Shown piece after piece: positions 48,295-58,792 of a DNA stretch of 64,000 bases (the first letter of the stretch is position 1; every line of letters begins with the position of its first letter). Origin of the DNA: Vitellaria paradoxa (taxonomy: Eukaryota > Streptophyta > Magnoliopsida > Ericales > Sapotaceae); NCBI GenBank assembly GCA_019916065.1, contig CM034233.1, positions 19,603,936 to 19,667,935 on the forward strand, in the 5' to 3' direction. A program made the translations under genes and the position numbers. Below the pieces are notes generated by a model. The model worked only from the letters and a program-made list of their open reading frames with translations, was not told where the DNA came from and did not search any database.

Positions 48295-48453
48295 ATACTT
48301 ACCTGGACGGGGTCAATGGGCGATCAAGAAGTCCCGTGGCCTAGATCAGTGAACTCCATTGCACCATGGAGGGGTGCTCGTCTAAGGTCTGCCCAAGTGG
48401 TGGAGCCTACGTCATAATTTGTGGTAGTGGGGGCCTGCGTTCGCGCGGCCCCT
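48295..48453 (+). ncRNA. U1: U1 spliceosomal snRNA
   Basis: The transcript begins ATACTTACCTGGACGGGG, whose 5' end pairs with 5' splice sites. The U1-70K-binding stem-loop I region follows (GATCAAGAAG and loop sequence). Next come the CTCCATTGCAC arm of stem-loop II, TGCCCAAGTGGTGGAGCC, the Sm site ATAATTTGTGG, and the terminal hairpin GGGGCCTGCGTTCGCGCGGC ending CCCCT. The length of about 159-160 nt equals plant U1. USE and TATA elements are correctly spaced upstream, and a 3'-box-like CACTAACTCTACTCCTAAGG follows, so the gene looks functional and not a processed pseudogene. Confidence 0.96.
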
Positions 48454-48454
48454 C

Positions 48455-49308
48455 ACTAACTCTACTCCTAAGGTTTTTGTGGCAATGGTAAGCAGCAACC
48501 TTTTACGGCGGGAACGTGTGATATTATTTCAGTAATCTACCTCGCAAATGGTATTCTATGCCCCTTACCATTGCAAAGGAGTTATGATAGTATTTTCAAG
48601 ATTCTGGTAATTGTTGTTAGTAAAGGGGAGGGGGTCTAGATGCATTTGTATAGTTTTAATTTAAAAAATATGAGTATAATTAGATTGATGGGTTAAAATT
48701 TAACATTGTACCTTTGAGAGGTGGTTTAGTTTGTTAAAAAAACATGAAAAATTTTAAAAATCTTTAAAAATATCTAAAAAATTTTTAAGATATCTGAAAA
48801 TCTCTAAAAATTGTTTATTTTTTATCTCACTGCATGAATTATAAACTCACAAATTATCTCATTTTATCTCACTTTTTGGCACTTCAAACGCACCCTTAAT
48901 TGTTTTAGAATTAACAGCGGTTCCAATGAACCCCCAGGTCCTTCTTGTTGCAGCTTATAGCTTATATATGACTAAACTTTTATTTTGCGTGTTTTGGTAA
49001 GTTCATCGAATTGTTTTAGTATTTTTTTAACAATTAATTAGTCATTATACTCTAAATCATGCCATTAACAATAATAAAACCAATAATTTGCCTCACTTAC
49101 CTCTCAAATCCCCCCCCTCCAAAAAAAAAGAACAAATTAGAGAAATCCAAACCTCAAATTTCTCAAGCTGAAATCTTTCATCTTGCGTATAAAAATCACG
49201 AATGAATATCACCATGATAATTACCGTACTAAAAATGTTCAAATCTTTATGGCCTTTTTCTCTTATTCTCACTTTCTCTTTTCTCTTCTTCTTCGTTTTT
49301 TTTTTAAC
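48455..49308. other. Spacer between U1 and the foldback element
   Basis: A MITE-like remnant may lie at about 48710-48897 (right end ACTTCAAACGCACCCTTAA; weak left end). Otherwise A+T-rich with a C-run near 49111. No gene seen. Confidence 0.4.
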
Positions 49309-51859
49309 CGTAATATATATATATATATATTGATTAGATAATATACTAACATAGGAATAAATAAAATTAATTACTAAACTAGGATCAAAGTCGTAAATAG
49401 TACGTACAACACTATTACTAATGTCATAAGTAATATTTACGACATTGGGTTACCCATAAAACTCTCTAAGTCTCTCGAAGTTTTCGTACAGTTTCATTTA
49501 AGGATAAAAGTCGTAAGTAGTATTTACGACGCTACTAATAAAGTCGTAAGTACTATTTACGACATTGTACTTTATCTAAAGTTATAATTCATCCAATTAA
49601 TATTTGATTTTTAAATAAATAAATATCTAAAAAGTAATTAAATTAAAAAATATGGATAACAATATAACTCGCCTAAAGATTTTTATATTTTTAATTAAAT
49701 ATTCAAATCTCATTCAAATAATTTTTAAATTTTTATTAAACTATTCAACTAATATCAAAAAATTAATTGAATTAAAAAATTCAAAAAAAATATAACCTAT
49801 CTAAATAATATTTTATTTTTAATTAAATTACTTAAATAATATAAAATTATAACTTATCCAAATGATATTTGGAGGGTCAGGAAATATATATAAGGACCAC
49901 TCTAACATGTGACATCCTATTAACTCTTGGTTCACAAAAATTTGAGAGAAATAAACCTTCACCTTATTACTTTTCCACCCAATCACCTTTCTATTACCTG
50001 ACAGAAAGGACATGGCCCCCGAAGCCAAAAAACAAATTAAAAAAAAAAAAGTAGGTACGTTTTGAAGTAGAGAGATATATATGTATATATCTGGGTGATG
50101 AGCTCGAGGGAGGTTCTCTCTCTGATATCTCTCTCTATCTATTTCTCGGGGGGAGTTTTATAATTTTTCTCTTCTTCTATTGGAACTTAGCATTGACTTG
50201 AGTGTCAGAACACTTCCGACCAATATTGTGTTCTTCTGTGGTATTTTCTACAAGTTCAATGAAGGTAATGGACCTACACCAAGGTATGCGATTTTTTCCC
50301 TCTCTAATATTTAATTTTTAATTAAGTTGTTCAATTAATATCCAAAAATTAAATGAACTAAGATATATAGATAAGATTATAACTCATCTAAAAGATTTTA
50401 TATTTTTAAATAAACTATTCAAATAATATAAGACTATAACTTATCCAAATAATTTTCAATTTTTAATTAACTATTAAACTAATATTAAAAATTTAATTGA
50501 ATAAAAACATTGAGAAAAAATTATAACATATCTAAATCATATTTTATTTTTAATCAAATTATTCGAATAATAGCTAAAAATTAATTGAATTAAAAAACGA
50601 ATAAGATTGTAACTTATCAAGTAATATTTTATTTTTAATTAAATTAACTTAATTATTTTCTAGATATTATATGAATAATTTAATTAAAAATAAAATATCT
50701 ACAAAATAATATTTTAGAAATATATACAATAATTATTTATTATAGAAATATGCTCAATAATTGATTTTTTTCAATAATTGATTTTTTATTTTCTACAATC
50801 TTATTTTGTTGATATTTTATTTTAATTAAGTTATTCAAATAATATCCAAAAATAATTAAATTAATTTATTTAAAAATAAAATATTACTCGATAAGTTACA
50901 ATCTTGTCCCTTTTTTAACTCAATTAATTTTTAGCTATTATTTGAATAATTTAATTAAAAATAAAATATTATTTAGATAGGGTATAATTTTATCCAAAAT
51001 TTTTAATTCAATTAATTTTTGGTTATTAGTTGAATAGTTTAATAAAAAATAAATATTATTTATAAGTTATAATCTTATATTATTTGAACAATTTAATTAA
51101 AAATAAAATATTATTTATGTATGTTATAATTTTTTCTTAATTTTTTATTCAATTAATTGTTTAATATTATTTTAATAGTTTAATTAAAAATTACAAATTA
51201 TTTTGATAAGTAATAGTCTTATATTATTTGAATAATTTAATTAAAAATATAAAAGTTATTAGATGAGTTATAATCTTATCCGTATTTGTTAATTCATTTA
51301 ATTTTTGGATATTAGTTGAATAGTTTAATTAAAAATTAAATATGATTTGGATAACTTATAATTCTATATTATTTGAATAATTTAATTAAAAATAAAATAT
51401 CATTTAGATAGGTTATAATTTTTAAAATTTTTTAATTCAATTAACTTTTTGAAATTAGTTGAATAGTTTAATTAAAAATTAAAAATTATTTGAATAAGTT
51501 ATAATCTTATATTATTTGAATATTTAAATAAAAATACAAAATTTTTTAGATGAGTTATAATCTTATCCATATTTTTTAATTCTATTACTTTTTAGATATT
51601 AGTTAAATAATTTAATTAAAAATTAAATATTAATTGAATAAATTGTAATATTAGATAAAATACTTAGAGTCATAGAGGTATAAGTGCTGTTTAAAGTCGT
51701 CATTACTACTTACGACTTATACTAGTTTTATGGGTAAGATAATGCTGCAAGTACTGCTTACAACATTATTAATAGTGGTATAAAATTTTGATCCTAGTTT
51801 AGTAATTATTTTTATTTTATCTTAATTTAGTATATTATTTAATTAATATATATATTACG
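49309..51859. mobile_element. 2.55-kb foldback (long inverted repeat) element
   Basis: The left arm starts CGTAATATATATAT (49309) and runs through AATATACTAA, AATTACTAAACTAGGATCAA and TTACCCATAAAACT. The same blocks occur in inverse order and complement at 51650-51859. Inside, ~150-bp alternating modules (AATTTAATTAAAAATAAAAT, AGTTATAATCTTAT, TTTTTTAATTCAATTAATTT) fill both halves in opposite orientation. No transposase frame exists. Long subterminal inverted repeats with repetitive arms suggest a foldback or Mutator-like non-autonomous element. No target duplication could be fixed with confidence. Confidence 0.75.
49870..50286 (+). repeat. LTR-like segment inside the foldback element, copy 1
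   Basis: This stretch is distinctly less A+T-rich and non-palindromic. It resembles 52435-52800 in block order: TGACATCC, AATAAACCTTCAC, a polypyrimidine TTTCTATT, a TATA-like ATATATATGTATATATCT, TCTTCTTCTATTGGAAC and GGCATTGACTTGAGTG-type sequence. The arrangement recalls the R/U5 part of a plant LTR. No coding frame. Confidence 0.55.
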
Positions 51860-52099
51860 ATAAAAAAACCCTTCCCCTCTCTCTCTCTCTAATTCTCACT
51901 TTCTATGCTTTCTTTTTTTCTCTCTTCTCCCCTTTCTCTTTGCTAGTTGCTAGGAGAATAAAATAAAAAATGAAGAAAATAGGAAATGCATTGGCACAAT
52001 ACCCAACTCTTGCAATTCAAACACAACTTTAATCTAGTTCTACTTAAAAAAATAAATAATTTTTACAACTCAAATAAAATCTCAAACTCAAATAATTAA

Positions 52100-52413
52100 G
52101 ATGGCATTTGGTTTGTTTTATGTTTTCTATTTTTATTCTATGTTTTAAAAATTCCAAAATAAAGAAATAGGAAATGTTATATTTTTTTTATTTTAGATTA
52201 AAAACGCTCAAAACGAACTTTTTAAGATTTTTTATTTTTTGTGTAAACTCATTTTTTGATTTCTAAAACAAATTGTGAAAACACAAGTGGCCAAATACAA
52301 TTTGACCTGTTTTTTTTTTTTTTTTTTTCAAAAGTGCAAAAAAAAAAAAAAAAAAAAAAGAAATCAAAACAGAGAATAGAAAATAAAAAATAAAAAACAA
52401 ACCAAATGTCATC
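52100..52413. mobile_element. Tourist-like MITE with ~48-bp inverted ends
   Basis: A 314-bp element begins GATGGCATTTGGTTTGTTTT and ends with the complement of GATGACATTTGGTTTGTTTT. It is flanked by TAA on both sides (52097-52099 and 52414-52416). The centre is a poly-T/poly-A stretch. No coding capacity. Confidence 0.88.
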
Positions 52414-52434
52414 TAAATAGTCTAAATTCCTATT

Positions 52435-52800
52435 GACAGGTGACATTCCCTGCCCTCTTAGTCCAATAAATTAGGGAAAAATAAACCTTCACTATTCCCA
52501 TTACTCCGACCATTCCTCCTATTCACATCATCCATCCGCACTTCTTGACATGAAAAATATAAGAAACCACACTCTGTTTAAGAGATATGCTCTAAATATA
52601 TAGGGGTATCTTCCATTCTTTCTATTCTCCTCTTCTTCTATACTTGAAACAACCATTGATTTGGGCATCGGAGGGGCTCTCGGCCGACTGCTACCGGTTA
52701 GACTTTTAATGTTCTATTTTTTATAGTGTCATTTGCGGTTTACATGGAGGAAATGAACAGATGAGGTATATATAAGAGAGGATGTGTAATTTTTTCCCTC
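52435..52800 (+). repeat. LTR-like segment, copy 2
   Basis: A diverged relative of 49870-50286: GGTGACATTCCCTG, GGGAAAAATAAACCTTCAC, TCTTCTTCTATACTTGAAAC, GGGCATCGGAGGGGCTC and CATGGAGGAAATGAACAG occur in the same order. Outer borders are not defined. Confidence 0.55.
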
Positions 52801-54566
52801 TCCAGTATTGTGGCCTCATCTATATTTTAAAGAATTTCATTGATCGACAAAATTCATTTGTTTCTATCCTATCGTATGTTAGTATTTAATGAAATTTGTT
52901 GAAGAAAATATTTAGACAGTCATAATTGCTCTTATGGTTTTTTTTTTCATTTAATATAGTTCTATATCAAAATAGTATAGTTTTTTTTTAATGATAGTTG
53001 TAGAAAAAAGGGGCTTTTAAATGGCGTCATAATTTAAAATGTAATTTTATTTTTTTTGCAAAATTTAAAGGACACATTACATAAAAATAAACTTTTGGAT
53101 TCAAAATTTTATTTTAATGAACTGAAAAACTAAAATTTCAAATAGATGCTTTTATTTCATTTTAGTTGCACTAAGAGTAAAATTTTAGTTGTATGAAATT
53201 TCAAGTTTTGATGTGTTTGAAATTTTGAGTTTTCAGTTTATTAAATGTAATTTTCGGTCCAAAAATTTAATATTTTTATAATTCTCCACATCCATGTTTT
53301 TTGAGTTTGTTTGGTAATATTCAGGTTTGGCCATTTATGTTTTTTGTTTTTTGTTTTTAGAGGTCATTGCTACTCCCAAATAAAAAAGTACATTTGGTAA
53401 TACAAATTTGTTTATAAAAAGTAGTAAACAAAAAAAATGATAATATGTTATTATATACTTTAATAATTAATAATTATTTTAAATATAATTAATTTCATAA
53501 TTTAATAATTTTAACTGTAATTAATTTCATACTTTAATAGTTAATAATTATTTTAACTGTAATTAATTTTATCCAAATAAAATATTTTATTTTTATTTAA
53601 ATAATAATTATTATGTTAATAATAATAAATTTAATAATAGTAATACTAATTTTATTCTAATAATAAATTATTTTTAATATGTAATAATTTAATTTTAGTA
53701 AAATATTTTAATAATATAAATCATGATAAACTAGTATCTATTTTAATAATAATTGGTTTTAATAAATTATATTAATAAGTAAAATAATTTAATATTCAGT
53801 TATTAGTTATTAAAATTTGTATTTGTTTTAATTTTTTAATAAAAAATCAATTTAACAAGAAATTTTTATTTATTAAAAAATCAATTTAATTTAATAAAAT
53901 ACATTATTTAAATCATAAACTAATATTTTGATAAAAATTATTTTTGAATTTGAATAAAATAAATCATTAGTTAGGATGCAACAAAAATTAACAAAACGTT
54001 GTGTTTAGGACTTAAAATTAATAAAATGTTTATAGAAGAAAAAGAGTTTGAAAATATGATCTTACGCTTTGTATTTTAGGCCTACATTTTAAAACCCTTC
54101 TTTCTAAAGAGACATTCGAACTCCCTTTACGCGCAGGAGTCGACCTTTTTTGAGCAATGGAATCATATCGAGGTTTGGATACTAAAAAATTAAAAAAAAA
54201 AAAATTATATAAATCTCTAACAACTCTTCTACCTTTAATTTTCTCGTCATCACTCATTTCAAAAAATTCTAATATTTCACTTTAAAAAACAAAAAAATTT
54301 GAAAGTAAGTTAACCGAATGTGTAAATTTTTTATATAATCATATTTTTCGTGTTGAAAACTTTCAAACGAGTATTATTGTCACTATTTTTTGTGAATTTT
54401 TTTCAATCTGTGAGAACGAATTTGAAAAATCATTCTCACGATTTGCTACTTTTCAGAAACAAGGGCGCCACCACGTTTTATCTCAATTTATTTTGTTTTT
54501 TCTTACTCCAAACGAGACCTAAATATTCAGATCTTATTAATAAAAGAGATGTGGCTTCGCGTTATA
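52801..54566. other. A+T-rich intergenic DNA, no gene seen
   Basis: Mostly TAATTATTTTAA-type low-complexity sequence between 53440 and 53950. No exon or bounded element could be supported. Confidence 0.5.
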
Positions 54567-54944
54567 GAACCTGTTTGGAAGCTCAAAAAAAGTATCAAAA
54601 GTTACATTTTTGTAACTTTTGATTTTGTAACTTTTGATGCATTTGGTGGAATCACAAATTTTCTCACTTTTTTAGTTTATTATAGTAATTTATTCCACAA
54701 AAAATTTTACCAAACATACAAAATTACTACTTTTCTGCTCTGCTACAGTAAAAAGCTTACCAAATATATAAAAAATTATCACTTTTCTGCTCTATTACAA
54801 TAAAAAATTTATCAAACATCTAAAAGTTGTAAAAATTTACTAAAAATTACACTTTGTTCGACCAAATATATCAAAAAATTATAACTACAAAAAACTATCA
54901 AAAGTTTTACTTTTTCGCCTTTTTTGAACCTCAAAACGGGCTCA
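54567..54944. mobile_element. MITE with GARCC ends
   Basis: This 378-bp element begins GAACCTGTTTGGAAGCTCAA and ends with the complement of GAGCCCGTTTTGAGGTTCAA, flanked by ATA on both sides. The inside repeats GTAACTTTTGAT and TCACTTTTCTGCTC. Non-coding. Confidence 0.72.
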
Positions 54945-56219
54945 TAATTTTATTATTTTAATAATATAAAAGATAAAAACATGTGTCCCAAATGTGTTTT
55001 TATTATTAATTTTTAAATATTTTTAAATGTAAATAAATAAAAAATAATAAATTAAAACATTTACAACGAAGTAAAAACAACAAATTATTTACTATATATT
55101 TCACTTAGGCCTCATTTGGAGGTTTATAAAATTTTAAAAATTTTAATAAGATGTAAAATTTTTATTTAGTATATAAATTTTGAGATTATAATTTTTATAA
55201 ATTTATATTTAGGTAATATTTAAGGTTTTAAAAAAATTACAAAAAATTAAAAATTAATATAAGAAGTAGTGTACGGTAAAATTTAATTTTAAAGGAGTTA
55301 AAAATTAAAAAAAAACAACCAAAAATCGCCCACCAACAAATCGGGCAGAAGAGAGTAGCTCGCAACAAGAAGTCAACAATTCCCATGGATGGGAAGTTGA
55401 ATTGACTACCCGTTTTGGTAAAGCCCGACCTTCAGCTTCGGCTACAGCCGCCATTTCGGTGCAACGCTAAACCCACAAATACTTATCTAACCTTTTTGAA
55501 CCAACACTCTCCACCGCCACTTCACCGAAAAAAATAAACAATAAACCATTATAAAAAAAAAAAAAGGAACGAAAACTTCATTTCATAGTTATCCCAAATC
55601 CTAAAATTTTCAGCCAGCACAGTTAATTACTCCACCGACCCAGAACCAGAAACCAATCCAGGTTCGGTTCTGACTTCCATCTCGATCTCATTTTTAACTT
55701 GATTGATGTTCTATTGTAATTTCAAGGCTGATTTTCTTTTCCTTAATAGTGTTTTCTTCACTATATGATTGCTCCTTTTGTGGGTTATCTTTGTTTTTCT
55801 CTTATTTTCTTGTCTGTTTGACTATGGGGGAGCTTGCAATTGAAATCTGTATATGAGAATGTCATGAAAGTTCATGCTTATGAAAATAATGATACGAGTA
55901 TGTGTTGTAATAGTGTTGGGAGGCACTGGGGTTTTAGCATGGCTGTTACGTCCCTGATGGGTTTTGCAAGTCCTATTGCCTAATTTACCCTTCTCAAGTA
56001 ATTGAACCTAAATTCTTCTCCATCCCACACACCCCCCCCCCCCAAAAAAAAAAAACCGCAATTTCACTCATTCATGGCTATTTGTTTTCATTTCATAGTC
56101 TTCCAATAATTATACATTTCTTGCCTGCTGCTTGGTTATTGACTAGCCATAAATTAAGCGCCCCCTTTTACTTTCGATTGGCATAATTTAAGAGTTATGG
56201 ATTCAACCGTTCAAGGCAG
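54945..56219. other. Intergenic DNA with possible upstream leader of CSC1-like gene
   Basis: The block at about 55320-55700 is richer in G+C and includes a donor-like CCAATCCAG|GTTCGG near 55661. It may be promoter or first non-coding exon of the downstream channel gene, but nothing in the sequence proves the link. A C-run/A-run tract lies at 56032-56054. Confidence 0.3.
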
Positions 56220-56744
56220 TTGGGGTGAGCAAATGCTCGGTCTAGTCTAAAACCCAACCGAAACGGAACAACCAAAATTTTTTTGGGTATACTTTTTCCT
56301 AACTGAACATATCAAAGATTGCAAGAAAATCGAAAAATGAAAAGCCAAATATAGTTCGGTTTGATGTTCGGCCTAACCGGAATTTTAAAGAAAAAAATAA
56401 AAACACTAAATTAAAAAATTAAAATGTATTTCCTTCATTAGGGCTTATATTTGCTTGATTAAGACTTAGGAGGAACCTGTTGATATGAGCTACACATTAA
56501 AAAGTATAAAATATATAGAATAAAATATGTAAAATAATATATGATTTAATGTTAAAAAAAAAAAAAACTTTGTTTAGTTGGGTTTGTTCGGTTGAAAATA
56601 TTTTGGACTGACTGAATTAAGTGAACCAAATTTTTAAAAATTTTAAACTGATCCAATTGAATTAACCAAAAAACCAAACCATTTTAACCGACTTTACTCG
56701 GTTCAATTCTGTTTTTCTGGTTATTTTGTTTCTATTCACCCCTA
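56220..56744. mobile_element. Probable hAT-like element, TAGGGGTGA ends
   Basis: The left end TTGGGGTGAGCAAATG and the right end, the complement of TAGGGGTGAATAG, belong to a common plant hAT MITE group. Subterminal AACCGAAAC / GGTTCGGT-like motifs fit. The 8-bp flanks do not match, so insertion evidence is weaker. Confidence 0.55.
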
Positions 56745-57367
56745 GCGGTCACACAACAATCCTTCCCAGTAAACTTTGTCAAGTTGCTTAGTGCTGTATT
56801 GGGTTTTGAATTTGTCAAGGAAAAAAGAAAATGGAAGGAAGGGAAATATAATTGTTTGTGCATATTCAATTTTTTTTTTTTGGGTAAAGAAAATAAAATT
56901 AATTTTTTTCCAAGAAATACCTATTCATTTTCTTCACATTTTCCTAATCCAGCATAAAAAAGAAATGAATTTAGCTTCTTTCACTTTATTTTCTTTCTTG
57001 TCCTTTCTATTTCTCACAAATTCGAGATACAGATATAGTATAAGGATGGTAAGGGTCAGTAGTTCAATTATAAGCACTTGGTCAGATTGGATTTGAATTC
57101 AAATTTAGCGGTGGTTGAAAATGACAATCCGCTTTATTAGTGTTGACATTTCTAAACATTTTTCTGACTTTGGATATGGCTGTTGGTTTCTAAAACTTGG
57201 GATGGCTTGAGCTTCTTGACTCTTTGATTGTTTTAGTTTGGCCCTCCACCACTAAAGGTTGAGAGTGGACTTAGTAGCTTTGATTCATTGACACCCTTGG
57301 TTAGTGCCGTTAGGCCATGCAGATTCATTTTTTGAGGAATTTTTTCATTGTTGAACCCTCTATTTGA

Positions 57368-57534
57368 GGGCGAGTTTTGGTGCAACAGTAAGATTATACC
57401 TTTGTGAACTGGAAGATCGTGGGTTTAATATTGAAAAATAGTCTCTCTAGTTATGGGGGTACGATTGCGTACATTACTCCCTCCTCAAGCTCTACATAGG
57501 CGGAGTCTCATGCACTATTTTTTTTTTTTTTTTT
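57368..57534 (+). mobile_element. Au-type SINE
   Basis: The body begins GGCGAGTTTTGGTGCAAC, where the box A region sits. A decayed box B (GATCGTGGGTTTAATATTG) follows, then GCGTACATTACTCCCTCC, GGCGGAGTCTCATGCACT and a run of T. This is the layout of Au SINEs, the widespread plant family that ends in oligo-T. It is well diverged, so an old insertion. Confidence 0.8.
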
Positions 57535-58440
57535 GGGGTGTGAATCCTCTCTCTTTTCGGTATGGGAGGAAATGTCTCATGTGTCAGGTTTGGTCTTTGT
57601 GGGGGATCGAGGCAAAGGTGGACGGGTGAGAGTTGGGGCAGTTCGGAGTAATTGAGAAAGAGAGCACTGGATGGTTGTGAGTAGTGGGAGGGTTTTTTTG
57701 TCTTGTCTTGGTAGAGTATCATTGAGTGATGGTATTTATAGGGAGTGAGTCAAGACAAGGAGATTGGCTCACATGAGCCTAGGATAGTGGTCCCGATGCC
57801 ACGTGACCGACTTTGCATGGCTTGACTTACCTGTAGGTAAGGGTACATCTGACCAAGTGGTAGTAGCACCTTTGCATGGTCGAGTGCTGCGAGAATCGTG
57901 GTTGTATGAGTAAGAGGTGATTGTTCGGTGTGAGGTTGTTTTTGTCAAATAGTGGTCTTCACTTTCTTTGGGTTGGTCGAAGGTGCTTTGGCGTATCCCC
58001 AACTCTAGTCATCAAGACGCTCATCCTTGGATGGTCCCATAGGTGAGTGTGTGTTGGTGAGCCCTTTAGTTAGGTGATTCCTAGGCCTCACTCTAGTCTT
58101 TTGGAGTGAGCTCAATCTCCTAGCTGTTCAACATGGGATGTCATGGTGGGGTCGGAAATGCCCCCGACCCCAAATGCCCCCAGCAAGGGAAGGGGCTCTA
58201 GACAGAAAGTACCTGTGACAATGGTGTGATTGCCGGTGCCGTGGGTGGCGTCACCTTGCCGCAGCAAGGGGTAGCTTCGAACATCTATGACTAATAGATA
58301 TGTATAAAATTTTCTATTGTCTAGATGGTGATGGAAAAAGTAAAAATTTTCTTTACATATATATGCATGTATGTGCTTATATGATCTGCTTTTAGACTGC
58401 CTCATTTTGGAATATTTCTTTTTGGTCAATCGTATAAAAA
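57535..58440. repeat. LTR-like relic and spacer
   Basis: 57738-57830 resembles the duplicated units at 39505-39763 (TATTTATAGG, AAGACAAGGAGATTGGCT, GTGGTCCC, TGCATGGC). It may be the R/U5 part of an old LTR. The surrounding G+C-richer DNA to 58290 has no readable gene. Confidence 0.45.
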
Positions 58441-58792
58441 GAGAGAACGTTTAAAATGAGTTCTTTCAGTTGTATTTCTTTATGTTAAGTGAATATAGAA
58501 ATAAATTTTCTTTTGGAAGGTATGCTTCACATGAGCTCCTCCTCTTTCTCTCTCTCTCTCTCTCCCCCCTCTCTCTCTGTGATCTTGTGCAGTTTTCATT
58601 TTTTTGGTTCAAGAAGTCAAATAGGCAGTATTGCAGTTAGATTTATAGCGCCTTTTTTTATGCTTCTTATACATACATTACTTGGGTTGGGTTGTGATCA
58701 AACGTTTCCTTATGCTTACTGCAGTTGAGCTGCTGGTCTTGAAGATTATTTGAAGTTTTTCTTTATGAAGGTCTTGACAATCTTGCATAGAG

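Noticed and set aside
49309..51859. Replication origin or scaffold-attachment region
   Set aside because: Extreme A+T content and palindromes would fit superficially, but the matched inverted ends make a foldback transposon the simpler reading.
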